From Vibrio profundi (GTDB lineage: Bacteria; Pseudomonadota; Gammaproteobacteria; Enterobacterales; Vibrionaceae): 64,000 nt of DNA. Under the pieces are notes generated by a model, which saw nothing but the letters and a program-made list of their open reading frames with translations, was not told where the DNA came from and ran no database searches. Made by a program: the position numbers and the translations under genes. Position 1 is the first letter of the stretch. Each line of letters starts with the position of its first letter. Below, piece after piece: positions 1-9,394 of this stretch. The stretch is from positions 310,001 to 374,000 of the forward strand of contig NZ_RZIS01000004.1 of the NCBI RefSeq assembly GCF_005281835.1. Direction: 5' to 3'.

Positions 1-227
1 TCATCGTTGAGCCAGAACATACTGCCGACAATAAGTTGAACGGATAACTCATGTTGCTGAATAGCAGCGTGCGCTTTAACGATACCCGCCACTGAGCATT
101 CATCAGTTATAGCGATGGCTTTATAACGTAGAAAGTCGGCTTGTAATACTAGCTCCTCTGCATGAGAAGCTCCTTCGAGAAACGAGTAATTACTTTGGCA
201 AAAGAGCTCGGCATATTTGGTAGTCAT
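1..227 (-). CDS. dnaE2: Error-prone DNA polymerase DnaE2 (ImuC), N-terminal fragment
   Basis: The first 75 codons of a C-family polymerase run off the left edge. The protein starts MTTKYAELFCQSNYSFLEGA, the usual opening of the PHP domain of the DnaE2 branch, and continues through an AITDE segment typical of PHP domains. The start is supported by AGGAG a few bases upstream. DnaE2 is the catalytic subunit of the damage-inducible mutasome; it works with ImuB, which docks it on the sliding clamp. It lies 63 bp downstream of imuB on the same strand, so imuA-imuB-dnaE2 is probably one LexA-controlled transcript. Only the N-terminus is visible, so an intact polymerase active site cannot be checked here. 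Confidence 0.9.
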   Translation of the reverse strand, partial: MTTKYAELFCQSNYSFLEGASHAEELVLQADFLRYKAIAITDECSVAGIVKAHAAIQQHELSVQLIVGSMFWLND

Positions 228-290
228 GAAGGCTCCTAAACAAATAATGGTATTGATGGCGAGTAATAGGTGAAGTCATGTAGCAGCGGC

Positions 291-1718
291 CTAACAAAAT
301 AAACCGTGTAAAAACCAATGCTTACTTGGAGTTCGATAAACCCATAACCAACGTCCTTGGGTACTACGTGCGATAAAGTAATCGCGTATCATTTTGTCAC
401 CATCCCACCATCCGGCAATAATTCGCTCCGGTCCTTGCGTGAGTTCTACTTCCTCTATGAGAACTTGAGGTTCTTCTAGCAAAATACTTGGTCTTAAACG
501 TTGTTTATTTGGCTCTGCTTGTTTTAAGTCAGTAGGTGATGAATTGCTGCTATTGGTTGCTGGAGCGGTATATTGGTTGGCTTTCTCGGGTCTTGGGTCG
601 TAAGTCAATTTGGGAGAGCTGATGGCACTATCCCCAAGTTTGGCTTGTAACAGAGAAAGCAGTTCTAACGAGCTTTGAGTGCCGATATCACCATCAAACA
701 GGTCCCCATAGTTGGTATGCGGCTCCCCTTGACGAGTTAAAGATAGAGTCATGCCATGAACGGCGGAGTCTAACGTTAAAGACTCCAGTTTTAAGCTGGA
801 TAATGTCGCCCACTTTTCTGACAAGTAATCCCCTTGAGCGGAGGTAAATACGACGTTGCAGTCTGCGTGGTCACGCTGATGAAGCGTGAGAGTCAGATCG
901 AAAGCCACTCGATCCCGTAAGCGTAGGAAGCTTTCGAGTTGTTTAAATAGTTTTACTAATGGCTTTTGTAACCACTGAACATTTTCGATATCGAAAAGCA
1001 GTTCAAGATATTGCTGGAACTTTTCTGGTGGGTGATAGAAATCAATAGGGTGTTTAAACTGCCCAGTTAAACGGCCAACGTAATTGACGAGATCGATGTC
1101 AAAGCGACGTGCAACTTCCGGCAAAGGTAGCGCTAGCAAGTCTTTGATATCTGTAATACCAACCCGGTTTAAACGTTCAATCTGTTTATTAGGAAGTTCG
1201 GTAGCCTGCACAGGTTGGCTAGCCAGTCTGTTTGTGATGACGGCTTTATCTGAGCTAATAAAGTTAGCACCGGACTTACCAAGCAGCATGGCAGAGTAAG
1301 GCGAGAACCCAGTTGCAAACTCAAAGTTGATATTAAGCGCTTCTAAGTGGTGATATAGCGCTTGCCAGTAATTGCTAAGTCCATCGTATAAAGAGAGCAT
1401 ATTGGAAGCCTTGATGAGCAAGCCATTAGGAGGCAGAACAACGATGTCCGAGGTGACTAAATACGCCCACTGTGCAACCTCGGTGAGCTTTGCCTGTTCT
1501 AGCTCTGCATTATAAGGGTGAACCTGAAGATCGCGGCAGAGTGCCGCTGCGGAGCCTAAGCCCATATCAGGTTGAATACCAGCGGTGCGCGCAACAGCAT
1601 TACATTGTAATACGCTGTGATCGTTCTCACTTACAATGATCAGCGGCTGACAGCTTTCTTCTTGATAAAGAGCGTCAAGTTGCAGCTGTGGGAAGTGTAT
1701 ATAAATCCACAATAGCAT
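291..1718 (-). CDS. imuB: Y-family polymerase-like protein ImuB
   Basis: A 475-residue protein of the ImuB branch of Y-family polymerases. The N-terminal strand reads LWIYIHFPQLQLDAL where active Y-family enzymes carry the first metal-binding aspartate, fitting the known catalytic inactivity of ImuB, which acts as an adaptor. A helix-hairpin-like segment lies at about 183-206. QYLELLF at 236-242 resembles a clamp-binding motif (inference). The C-terminus ends HWFLHGLFC, a family hallmark. It starts 6 bp after imuA with AAGGG upstream and is followed by dnaE2. ImuB would recruit DnaE2 and ImuA to the beta clamp during translesion synthesis. UmuC is the distant alternative, but the neighbours and the C-terminus argue for ImuB. 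Confidence 0.9.
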   Translation of the reverse strand: MLLWIYIHFPQLQLDALYQEESCQPLIIVSENDHSVLQCNAVARTAGIQPDMGLGSAAALCRDLQVHPYNAELEQAKLTEVAQWAYLVTSDIVVLPPNGLLIKASNMLSLYDGLSNYWQALYHHLEALNINFEFATGFSPYSAMLLGKSGANFISSDKAVITNRLASQPVQATELPNKQIERLNRVGITDIKDLLALPLPEVARRFDIDLVNYVGRLTGQFKHPIDFYHPPEKFQQYLELLFDIENVQWLQKPLVKLFKQLESFLRLRDRVAFDLTLTLHQRDHADCNVVFTSAQGDYLSEKWATLSSLKLESLTLDSAVHGMTLSLTRQGEPHTNYGDLFDGDIGTQSSLELLSLLQAKLGDSAISSPKLTYDPRPEKANQYTAPATNSSNSSPTDLKQAEPNKQRLRPSILLEEPQVLIEEVELTQGPERIIAGWWDGDKMIRDYFIARSTQGRWLWVYRTPSKHWFLHGLFC

Positions 1719-1724
1719 GGTGGT

Positions 1725-2420
1725 TTACCCTTGTTTGGCCAAAGGAAAGTTAAGTACTGTTGCACTTTCTGATGCGTCAGTGTTTTGTTCATTTAAGGTT
1801 AAATCTGGCCATTGGCTTTCTAGCCCTAATACAAACGTTCCATATGACCAAGCACCTTTTCGCTTCACTATGGTGATCTCTAAACCTGTTTGATGCGGAG
1901 AAAGCTTCATACTCAAAGAAACGGGTAAGGAGATATGGTTCTGATTTGTGCTCTTGAAGATGAACTGCAAACATTTTCCAGTTTCACTGGCGACTTGTAA
2001 GCGCTTCGTTTGATGGATCTCAAGTTCAGAACCCCATAAAAAAACAGCATTACACGCGCCACTTTTTAGGCACTGTTCTGCAGTCCATAAAGCTTCGATC
2101 TCTGATTGAGTGTTGATGACCAAAATATTATGTAGAGGTATGTTTTGGCTAGAAAAAAACTCCGAACTAATAATCCCAGGAGGATTGATGAAAACAACCA
2201 TTCGGTTAGCTTGGCTATACTTAATATGCGGCAGCATTAAGCGCAGTTCACCGATGCTATTTTGAGATTCAATCTCAATCACGCCATGTACAGGGAAGCC
2301 ACCATCGAGTTTTTGATCGAGTAATGGAAACCCCGTCGAAATGGTTTGGTGCTGTTTCTGAGGCAGCTGACCTTGCCAGATTAGCTGGCGGTCTTTTAAA
2401 TTTTCTATAAGTTCATGCAT
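1725..2420 (-). CDS. imuA: SOS mutasome accessory protein ImuA
   Basis: A 231-residue RecA/SulA-like protein heading the imuA-imuB-dnaE2 cassette. The middle part (HGVIEIESQNSIGELRLML) matches the RecA-fold core of ImuA, but I see no intact Walker A P-loop, as is common for this family. In organisms where it has been studied ImuA is required with ImuB and DnaE2 for damage-induced mutagenesis, and no enzymatic activity is firmly assigned. The start at 2420 lies only 10 bp from a perfect LexA operator, so transcription is almost certainly repressed by LexA and induced by DNA damage. Some databases name such genes SulA homologues; the context favours ImuA. Confidence 0.88.
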   Translation of the reverse strand: MHELIENLKDRQLIWQGQLPQKQHQTISTGFPLLDQKLDGGFPVHGVIEIESQNSIGELRLMLPHIKYSQANRMVVFINPPGIISSEFFSSQNIPLHNILVINTQSEIEALWTAEQCLKSGACNAVFLWGSELEIHQTKRLQVASETGKCLQFIFKSTNQNHISLPVSLSMKLSPHQTGLEITIVKRKGAWSYGTFVLGLESQWPDLTLNEQNTDASESATVLNFPLAKQG

Positions 2421-2430
2421 AATAAAATAC

Positions 2431-2446
2431 CTGTATATATATACAG
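2431..2446 (-). promoter_or_regulatory. LexA box of the imuA-imuB-dnaE2 operon
   Basis: CTGTATATATATACAG is a perfect palindromic match to the gammaproteobacterial LexA consensus CTGT-N8-ACAG with the preferred alternating TA core. It sits 10 bp upstream of the imuA start codon and probably overlaps the promoter -10 region. Confidence 0.93.
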
Positions 2447-2520
2447 TATATTTGAGTGGGGATTTGCTGCAAGAAATTTTTGACTTTAAGAAAGGGGAAC
2501 TTGGTTTGTCGTGGCCTAAA

Positions 2521-2550
2521 AAACAAAAAAGGCCGCAAAATGCGACCTTT
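2521..2550 (-). terminator. Rho-independent terminator of yciK
   Basis: On the minus strand a GGTCGCA / TGCGGCC stem with a TTT loop is followed by an uninterrupted T run. It lies 23 bp beyond the yciK stop codon. Confidence 0.75.
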
Positions 2551-2572
2551 CATTTACTTTAGAAACAGCATG

Positions 2573-3316
2573 TTAACGCTTTGGTTGAGCGTCAATACAT
2601 TCGCCATTGGTCTCTGTCATGCTTGGATCCATCAAATGCAGATACAGAGGCATAATGTCTAGAGGAGTTTTCAGTGTATTTGCATCTTCACCTGGGTAGG
2701 CTTTAGCACGCATACGCGTTTGTGTTGCACCAGGGTTGATAGCGTTTACTCGAATTGGCGTATCGCTTAATTCGTCAGCGAGGATTTGCATCATGCCTTC
2801 AGTCGCAAATTTAGATATTGCGTAGCTACCCCAGAATGTGCGACCAGAGTGGCCAACAGTAGAAGATGTAAAGATTACACGGCCTGCTTCAGACTTTTTG
2901 AGCACTGGAAGCAATGCTTGAGTCATTAAGAACTGAGCTTTTACGTTGATTTGCATAACATCATCGAAAGTATCTTCTTCCACCTGATCGAACGGGCTTA
3001 GAGTACCAAGCACACCAGCGTTATGCAGCAATCCATCAAGGCGACCAAATTGACCTTCGATAGTTTCAGCCATATCTAGGTAGTTTTGTTTTGTCGCGCC
3101 TTTCAGATCTAGAGGGATGATGGCTGGTTGCGGGTAGCCAGCAGTTTCAATTTCATCGTAAATGAGTTCTAGGTTCTTAACGTTACGGCCAAGCAAAATC
3201 ACAGTTGCGCCGCGCTCTGCAAAACTAAGCGCCGCTTGGCGACCAATACCAGCGCCAGCGCCGGTAACCAAAATGACTTTATCTTTGAGGGCATCTGGAG
3301 AGATTGAGTATTCCAC
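2573..3316 (-). CDS. yciK: YciK-family short-chain dehydrogenase/oxidoreductase
   Basis: A 247-residue classical SDR protein. The Rossmann motif VTGAGAGIG is at 17-25, the NAG motif at 99-101, and the catalytic triad Ser151/152, Tyr165 and Lys169 lies in SS...SYAISK. The overall sequence matches E. coli YciK, a cytosolic NAD(P)-dependent oxidoreductase whose natural substrate is not established. It is transcribed divergently from sohB, an arrangement also found beside yciK in enterics, and has its own terminator. No unusual residues are seen; function beyond oxidoreductase cannot be inferred. Confidence 0.88.
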   Translation of the reverse strand: MEYSISPDALKDKVILVTGAGAGIGRQAALSFAERGATVILLGRNVKNLELIYDEIETAGYPQPAIIPLDLKGATKQNYLDMAETIEGQFGRLDGLLHNAGVLGTLSPFDQVEEDTFDDVMQINVKAQFLMTQALLPVLKKSEAGRVIFTSSTVGHSGRTFWGSYAISKFATEGMMQILADELSDTPIRVNAINPGATQTRMRAKAYPGEDANTLKTPLDIMPLYLHLMDPSMTETNGECIDAQPKR

Positions 3317-3451
3317 CGTGCTAATCCTTCTTTTTCATTATGCAGTTCATTCCATTGGTGTTTTATCACACAGATAACGTTAGGAATGATTATAAATTCT
3401 TGGTAATCGTGACAAGATGGTTACAATACACTAATTCATACATTAGGGGAT

Positions 3452-4519
3452 ATGACATTGGAATTTTTGTTGGACTACGGCTTGTTTTTAGCCAAGATTG
3501 CGACTGTCGTTATCGCGATTATTGCTATTTTGGTTATCGCAAAGTCTGTGAATGGAAAATCAGGTGCGGCAAAAGGTGAGCTAGAAATTACTAACCTATC
3601 GGATCAACACAAAGAGACGATTGAACAGTTAGAGCATCATTTACACGATGGCGCTTTCATCAAGGCGCGTGATAAAGCTGAAAAGAAAGCAGAAAAAGAA
3701 AAAACAAAATCACGTGACAAAGAAGTAAAGAAAGCTGCGAAAGAAGGGGATCTCGACAGTAAGCGTGAGCCTCATCTGTTTGTTTTAGATTTCAATGGCA
3801 GCATTGATGCAAAAGAAGTGGCGTCATTACGTGAAGAAGTGACAGCCATTCTTGCGGTTGCACGTGAAGGTGATGAAGTGCTACTAAGACTTGAGTCTGG
3901 TGGCGGTATGGTTCATGGCTATGGTTTGGCTTCATCTCAATTAGACCGTATTAAGGCTTCTGGTTTACCGTTAACTATTTCAGTCGATAAAGTGGCGGCA
4001 AGTGGCGGTTACATGATGGCGTGTATTGCCGATAAAATTGTATCAGCGCCATTTGCGATTGTAGGGTCTATTGGCGTAATTGCTCAGTTACCTAACTTTA
4101 ATAAACTATTGAAAAAGCACGATATTGAATTTGAACAGCTGACTGCTGGTGAATACAAACGAACTTTGACTATGTTTGGTGAGAACAGCGATAAAGCTCG
4201 TGAGAAGTTCAAAGAAGAGCTAGAAGAAACACATGGTTTATTCAAAGATTTCATTCGTGATCACCGACCAGAGTTAGACCTTGAAAAGGTAGCGACTGGT
4301 GAGCATTGGTTTGGCACTCAAGCTAAGGCGCTAGGGCTGGTGGATGAAATTCGTACATCAGACGATCTGGTTGTTGAAGCTTGTAAAGACAAAACTGTGC
4401 TAGCTATTCACTATGTTCAGAAGAAAAAGCTTTCAGATAAACTCGCTGGTGTAGCGGGCAAATCTGCAGACAGTGTGTTAATGAAGTTAATTGAACGTGG
4501 CCAGAAGCCAATTGTTTAA
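3452..4519 (+). CDS. sohB: Inner-membrane S49 protease SohB
   Basis: A 355-residue S49-family peptidase. Residues about 11-31 form an N-terminal membrane anchor, followed by a strongly charged Lys/Glu-rich stretch (about 71-105) and then the ClpP-like protease fold. The catalytic serine is Ser184 in AASGGYMM and the general base Lys236 in AGEYKRTL, the Ser/Lys dyad of this family. The protease domain faces the periplasm in E. coli, where extra copies of sohB suppress htrA defects. AGGGGAT upstream supports the start. It is divergent from yciK and ends at a strong bidirectional terminator. Confidence 0.92.
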   Translation: MTLEFLLDYGLFLAKIATVVIAIIAILVIAKSVNGKSGAAKGELEITNLSDQHKETIEQLEHHLHDGAFIKARDKAEKKAEKEKTKSRDKEVKKAAKEGDLDSKREPHLFVLDFNGSIDAKEVASLREEVTAILAVAREGDEVLLRLESGGGMVHGYGLASSQLDRIKASGLPLTISVDKVAASGGYMMACIADKIVSAPFAIVGSIGVIAQLPNFNKLLKKHDIEFEQLTAGEYKRTLTMFGENSDKAREKFKEELEETHGLFKDFIRDHRPELDLEKVATGEHWFGTQAKALGLVDEIRTSDDLVVEACKDKTVLAIHYVQKKKLSDKLAGVAGKSADSVLMKLIERGQKPIV

Positions 4520-4536
4520 TCAATGAATTGACCAAT

Positions 4537-4568
4537 AAAAAGGGCGACACAAAAGTGTCGCCCTTTTT
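4537..4568. terminator. Bidirectional terminator between sohB and spoVR
   Basis: A perfect 10-bp stem (AGGGCGACAC / GTGTCGCCCT) with an AAAA loop, flanked by A and T runs, lies between two convergent genes and can serve both. Confidence 0.9.
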
Positions 4569-4589
4569 CATTTTCTCACGGTGAAAAGG

Positions 4590-6134
4590 TTATATCTTTG
4601 CATCATAGTCGTTGCGTTGAGGACAAGCTGAGAGGATCTCTCTGCGGCCAGTATCTTTAAGTTCTTCAAGAACGACATCAAACCCCCATAATCGGTAGAG
4701 ATGCTTCATTACTTCTTCGTGCCCTTTATCAAGTGGGATTCGATCGTGTGGCACATACTGCAAAGTCATAGATCGATCGCCACGAACATCCACATTAAAT
4801 ACCTGAATATTCGGTTCTAAGTTACTTAAGTTATATTGGGCAGCCAGTTTTTCACGAATCATTCGATAACCAGACTCATCATGAATGGCACTGACTTCAA
4901 TGAAATTCTTTCTGTCATCATCGACAATGGCAAACAGCTTAAAATCACGCATTAACTTGGGTGATAAATACTGGCTGATAAAGCTCTCGTCTTTGAAGTT
5001 TTTCATTGCAAAGTGAACCGCATCTAGCCAATCCGTACCCGCAAGATCTGGGAACCACTCGCGGTCTTCATCGGTAGGTTCTTCACAAATCCGTCTTATG
5101 TCCTTAAACATCGCGAAGCCGAGTGCATAAGGGTTTATGCCACTAAAGTAAGGGCTGTTGTAGGACGGCTGTGCCACAACGCTGGTATGACTGTGCAAAA
5201 ACTCAAGAATGAATTTATCTGTCACTAGCCCTTCATCGTAAAGGTGATTCAAAATAGTGTAGTGCCAGAACGTTGCCCAACCTTCGTTCATCACTTGGGT
5301 TTGTTTTTGTGGGTAAAAATATTGACTGACTTTACGCACAATACGTACACATTCCCGTTGCCATGGTTCAAGTAGTGGTGCGTGTTTTTCAATGAAGTAA
5401 AGAATGTTTTCTTGAGGTTCACTTGGGAAGCGAACCTTGATGTCTTCTTCCTTGGTTTTGGACTTAGGAACGGTTCGCCATAATTCATTCACTTGTGATT
5501 GCAAATAGGCTTCGCGTTCTTCTTGGCGAGCTTTTTCCTCTGCGATGGATATTTTTTCAGGTCGCTTGTAGCGGTCGACGCCGAAATTCATTAATGCATG
5601 GCAAGAGTCGATAAGCTGTTCTACTTCAGCGACGCCGTATTTTTCTTCGCACTCGGTAATGTATTTTTTCGCAAAGAGTAAGTAGTCGATGATAGAGCTT
5701 GCATCGGTCCAAGTTTGGAATAAATAGTTGCCTTTGAAGAAAGAGTTATGGCCGTAACAAGCGTGAGCCATTACCAAAGCTTGCATGGTTACGGTGTTTT
5801 CTTCCATCAAATAAGCGATACAAGGGTCAGAGTTAATGACGATTTCATAAGCAAGCCCCATTTGCCCATGCTTGTAGTTTTGCTCGGTTTGAATGAACTT
5901 CTTACCGAATGACCAGTGGTTGTAATTAATGGGCATACCAATACTGGAGTAGGCATCCATCATTTGCTCTGACGTGATCACTTCGATTTGATTGGGGTAG
6001 GTGTCCAATCGATAATGCTTTGCGACTCGTTTAATCTCTACATGGTATTCTTCCAAAAGATTAAAGGTCCAATCTGGGCCATCAGGCAGTGTCTTCGTTT
6101 TGCCTTTTTCGGCAACGCTAGATTTCGTTGTCAT
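4590..6134 (-). CDS. SpoVR family protein (YcgB)
   Basis: A 514-residue protein matching the SpoVR/YcgB family (E. coli YcgB is about 510 residues). Bacillus SpoVR takes part in spore cortex formation, but in non-sporulating gammaproteobacteria the biochemical role is unknown; the genes are stationary-phase and RpoS associated. Seen here: conserved His/Glu/Trp-rich central region (MNEGWATFWHYTI, SYNSPYFSGINPYALGF) and no signal peptide or membrane segment. It is the third gene of prkA-yeaH-spoVR and starts 11 bp after yeaH. This cluster is separate in E. coli (yeaGH apart from ycgB), and the physical linkage here supports a shared stress function. Confidence 0.9.
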   Translation of the reverse strand: MTTKSSVAEKGKTKTLPDGPDWTFNLLEEYHVEIKRVAKHYRLDTYPNQIEVITSEQMMDAYSSIGMPINYNHWSFGKKFIQTEQNYKHGQMGLAYEIVINSDPCIAYLMEENTVTMQALVMAHACYGHNSFFKGNYLFQTWTDASSIIDYLLFAKKYITECEEKYGVAEVEQLIDSCHALMNFGVDRYKRPEKISIAEEKARQEEREAYLQSQVNELWRTVPKSKTKEEDIKVRFPSEPQENILYFIEKHAPLLEPWQRECVRIVRKVSQYFYPQKQTQVMNEGWATFWHYTILNHLYDEGLVTDKFILEFLHSHTSVVAQPSYNSPYFSGINPYALGFAMFKDIRRICEEPTDEDREWFPDLAGTDWLDAVHFAMKNFKDESFISQYLSPKLMRDFKLFAIVDDDRKNFIEVSAIHDESGYRMIREKLAAQYNLSNLEPNIQVFNVDVRGDRSMTLQYVPHDRIPLDKGHEEVMKHLYRLWGFDVVLEELKDTGRREILSACPQRNDYDAKI

Positions 6135-6145
6135 GGCAAGCCTCC

Positions 6146-7417
6146 TTACGCTGTCTCTTTTTGAAACAACTCCCTAAATACAGGGAAGATGTCGTCGACG
6201 GTGCGAATATTCTTCATCGCAAAGTTATCAAATTCCGCTTCCAGCTTTTCATACTCGTGCCATAAGGTTTGGTGTGAGCGACGAGTGATTTCGATGTAGG
6301 AATAGTACTGACAGGTTGGCAGCAGTTTGTTGACGAGTAATTCCTTACAACGTGGAGAATCGTCAGCCCAGTTATCGCCATCAGAAGCTTGAGCGGCATA
6401 AATATTCCACTCGGCTACTGGGTAGCGGTCTGCAACAATTTCATTCATCAGTTTCAAGGCACTGGATACTATGGTTCCACCAGTTTCTTGAGAGTAGAAA
6501 AACTCGTGTTCATCTACTTCTTTGGCTTGTGTGTGGTGGCGGATGAAAACAACCTCGACGTTTTCATAAGTGCGATTAAGAAATAGGTAAAGCAATACGT
6601 AAAAACGTTTTGCGATATCTTTTGTGGCTTGGTCCATGGAGCCTGATACATCCATTAAGCAGAACATGACCGCTTGGCTGGATGGTATAGGTCGTCTTTC
6701 GTAATTTTTGAAGCGTAAGTCAAACGTGTCGATGAATGGAACGCTATCGATTTTTTGTCTTAACTCTTCGATTTCTTTTTTGATACGGCTTTCTTCAAAT
6801 GGTTGAGCGGGCTCTTCCATTTTTATCTGGTCAAGTTGCTCCATTAATTCATTGAGCAGACGTTTTTTACCAGCCGTCATTGCAGTTCGGCGAGCAAGTG
6901 ATTGCTGCAATGAGCGCACGATGGCGATGTTGGAAGGGATACCGGCAGTTTGGAACCCTGCACGGTGTGTCTTCCACTCGGTGATCTTGTTGATTTGGTT
7001 TTTTTCTAAGTTCGGTAACGCTAAGTCTTCGAACAAAATATCTAAGTATTCATCTTTGGATATTTGGAATACAAATTCATCTTGTCCTTCGCCATCTTGG
7101 CTAGCGTCGCCATCACCTGAACCACCACCTTGGCCACCACCTTTCGGGCGTTCAATTTTGTCGCCCGTGATGAATTGGTCATTACCAGGGTGAACGCGCT
7201 CGCGCATTCCCCCTTGGCCTTGGTGGAATGAAGGCTCTTTGATGTCTTTATGTGGAATAGAGACATCTTCACCCGTTTCAGTATTGGTGATCGAGCGTCG
7301 GTTTACTGCATCGGCTACAGATTCCTTTATTTGCTCTTTATGGCGTCTCAAGAAACGCTGTCTGTTAACAGCGCTCTTGTTCTTGCCATTGAGCCTCCGA
7401 TCGATAAATTGCGCCAT
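6146..7417 (-). CDS. YeaH/YhbH family VWA-like protein
   Basis: A 423-residue protein of the YeaH/YhbH (DUF444) family. It opens [20 protein letters not shown] as in E. coli YeaH; AAAGGGGAAA upstream fixes this start rather than an upstream in-frame ATG at 7447. A Gly-rich linker is at about 93-104, and a VWA-like fold follows with a MIDAS-type DVSGS at 256-260. YeaH co-occurs with the kinase PrkA (YeaG), and the two are linked to nitrogen starvation and stationary-phase adaptation. It lies 42 bp downstream of prkA and 11 bp upstream of spoVR, so the three are probably co-transcribed. Molecular role unknown; a partner or target of PrkA is an inference. Confidence 0.9.
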   Translation of the reverse strand: MAQFIDRRLNGKNKSAVNRQRFLRRHKEQIKESVADAVNRRSITNTETGEDVSIPHKDIKEPSFHQGQGGMRERVHPGNDQFITGDKIERPKGGGQGGGSGDGDASQDGEGQDEFVFQISKDEYLDILFEDLALPNLEKNQINKITEWKTHRAGFQTAGIPSNIAIVRSLQQSLARRTAMTAGKKRLLNELMEQLDQIKMEEPAQPFEESRIKKEIEELRQKIDSVPFIDTFDLRFKNYERRPIPSSQAVMFCLMDVSGSMDQATKDIAKRFYVLLYLFLNRTYENVEVVFIRHHTQAKEVDEHEFFYSQETGGTIVSSALKLMNEIVADRYPVAEWNIYAAQASDGDNWADDSPRCKELLVNKLLPTCQYYSYIEITRRSHQTLWHEYEKLEAEFDNFAMKNIRTVDDIFPVFRELFQKETA

Positions 7418-7459
7418 AAATTTCCCCTTTAAGTATCGCAACAACAATCCATCTTGTGT

Positions 7460-9394
7460 TTACGAGGATTTACGTACTCTTAGGTACCACTCAGACAGCA
7501 ATCTAACTTGCTTCTCGGTGTAACCTTTTTCCATCATACGAGCGACAAAGTCGTCGTGTTTTTTCTGATCTTCAGAAGTGGTTTTAGCGTTAAAGGAAAT
7601 AACAGGCAGTAGCTCTTCAGTATTGGAGAACATTTTCTTTTCTATTACTGTGCGAAGTTTTTCGTAACTGGTCCATACCGGGTTCTGGCCATTGTTGTTA
7701 GCTTTGGCACGAAGTACGAAGTTAACGATCTCGTTACGGAAATCTTTAGGATTACTAATCCCTGCGGTTTTTTCTATTTTCTCAAGCTCACCGTTTAGTG
7801 AAGCTCGATCGAATAGTTGGCCTGTTTCTGGATCGCGATATTCTTGATCTTGAATCCAGAAATCGGCGTAGGTGACATAGCGGTCGAAAATATTCTGACC
7901 GTATTCAGAGTAAGACTCCAAGTATGCGGTTTGAATTTCTTTACCAATGAACTCGACATAGCGTGGCACTAGGTAACCTTTCAAGAACTCAAGGTAGCGC
8001 TCAGATTGCTCTTGAGGGAACTGCTCACGTTCAATTTGCTGCTCAACTACATAGAAAAGGTGAACAGGGTTAGCAGCCACTTCGGTTTGGTCGAAGTTAA
8101 ATACACGCGATAGGATTTTGAATGCGAAACGGGTAGATAGCCCGGACATGCCTTCATCTACACCCGCATAGTCGCGGTATTCCTGGTAGCTCTTCGCTTT
8201 TGGATCCGTATCTTTGAGGGTTTCTCCGTCGTAGACGCGCATTTTAGAGAAGAGTGAAGAGTTCTCAGGATCTTTTAGGCGCGACAAGATACTGAATTGC
8301 GATAGCAGTTCGAGTGTACTTGGCGAGCAAGGAGCCTGTGAAAGTTCACTATGATCCAGAAGTTTCTGGTAGATCTTTACTTCTTCAGAAACACGTAGAC
8401 AGTAAGGTACTTTTACAATGTACACACGATCTAAGAAGGCTTCATTGTTCTTGTTATTGCGGAATGTTTGCCACTCAGATTCATTGGAGTGAGCTAAAAT
8501 CATCCCGTCAAAAGGAAGAGCTGATAATCCTTCAGTACCGTTAAAGTTACCTTCTTGTGTTGCAGTCAATAGCGGGTGTAAGACCTTGATTGGCGCTTTA
8601 AACATCTCTACGAATTCCATCAAACCTTGGTTCGCTTTACATAGCGCACCTGAATAGCTGTAGGCATCTGGATCGTCTTGTGAAAAGTGCTCAAGTTGTC
8701 GAATATCAACTTTACCAACCAAAGATGAAATGTCTTGGTTGTTTTCATCGCCCGGCTCTGTTTTAGCAATTGCGACTTGATCAAGAATCGAAGGACGGAC
8801 TTTTACGACTTTAAACTTGGAAATATCACCGCCAAAGTCATGCAAGCGTTTAGCTGCCCATGGAGACATGATAGAGCGGACATAGCGTTTCTCGATGCCG
8901 TATTCCTGTTTCAGTAGGTCGCCGTCTTCATTCACATCAAATAAGCAGAATGGGTGATCATTTACTGGGCTGCGCTCGCCATTAGCGGAGAGTACATAGA
9001 TAGGCATCTTTTGCATTAGGGCTTTAAGTTTCTCTGCAAGAGAAGACTTACCACCACCCACTGGACCTAATAAATATAGGATTTGTTTACGTTCTTCTAA
9101 ACCTTGTGCGGCATGTTTTAGGTAAGAAACAATTTGTTCTATGGCATCTTCCATTCCATAGAAATCTTCAAATTCTTTATAGCGCGAAATGACACGATTA
9201 GAGAAGATTCGGCTCAATCTCGGATCTTGAGCAGTATCGATAATTTCAGGTTCGCCTATCGCAAGTAGAAGACGTTCAGCGGCATTTGCATATGCGCTTT
9301 TGTCATCCTTACATAAGGCTAAAAAGTCCTGTAAAGACAGCTCTTCATCTTTGGCTGCTTCATAACGTGCTTGATAGTGGTCGAAAATACTCAT
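7460..9394 (-). CDS. prkA: PrkA-type serine protein kinase (YeaG)
   Basis: A 644-residue protein nearly collinear with E. coli YeaG. Walker A GPVGGGKS is at 110-117 in an N-terminal AAA-like domain, and the C-terminal half carries the PrkA kinase-like region. A start at MSIFDHYQ is chosen because it matches YeaG and lies 9 bp from AGGGG; an in-frame ATG two codons earlier is less well placed. PrkA proteins have been reported to phosphorylate serine/threonine or to act as AAA+ proteases, so the activity is still debated. It leads the prkA-yeaH-spoVR operon. No sigma-54 -24/-12 element was recognised upstream. Confidence 0.92.
   Translation of the reverse strand: MSIFDHYQARYEAAKDEELSLQDFLALCKDDKSAYANAAERLLLAIGEPEIIDTAQDPRLSRIFSNRVISRYKEFEDFYGMEDAIEQIVSYLKHAAQGLEERKQILYLLGPVGGGKSSLAEKLKALMQKMPIYVLSANGERSPVNDHPFCLFDVNEDGDLLKQEYGIEKRYVRSIMSPWAAKRLHDFGGDISKFKVVKVRPSILDQVAIAKTEPGDENNQDISSLVGKVDIRQLEHFSQDDPDAYSYSGALCKANQGLMEFVEMFKAPIKVLHPLLTATQEGNFNGTEGLSALPFDGMILAHSNESEWQTFRNNKNNEAFLDRVYIVKVPYCLRVSEEVKIYQKLLDHSELSQAPCSPSTLELLSQFSILSRLKDPENSSLFSKMRVYDGETLKDTDPKAKSYQEYRDYAGVDEGMSGLSTRFAFKILSRVFNFDQTEVAANPVHLFYVVEQQIEREQFPQEQSERYLEFLKGYLVPRYVEFIGKEIQTAYLESYSEYGQNIFDRYVTYADFWIQDQEYRDPETGQLFDRASLNGELEKIEKTAGISNPKDFRNEIVNFVLRAKANNNGQNPVWTSYEKLRTVIEKKMFSNTEELLPVISFNAKTTSEDQKKHDDFVARMMEKGYTEKQVRLLSEWYLRVRKSS

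Noticed and set aside
2456..2662. 68-codon plus-strand ORF over the imuA promoter and yciK end
   Set aside because: Overlaps the yciK terminator and coding region; no homology.
6852..7193. 113-codon plus-strand ORF opposite yeaH, and similar long antisense ORFs elsewhere
   Set aside because: They are shadows of strongly supported genes on the other strand, with low-complexity translations.
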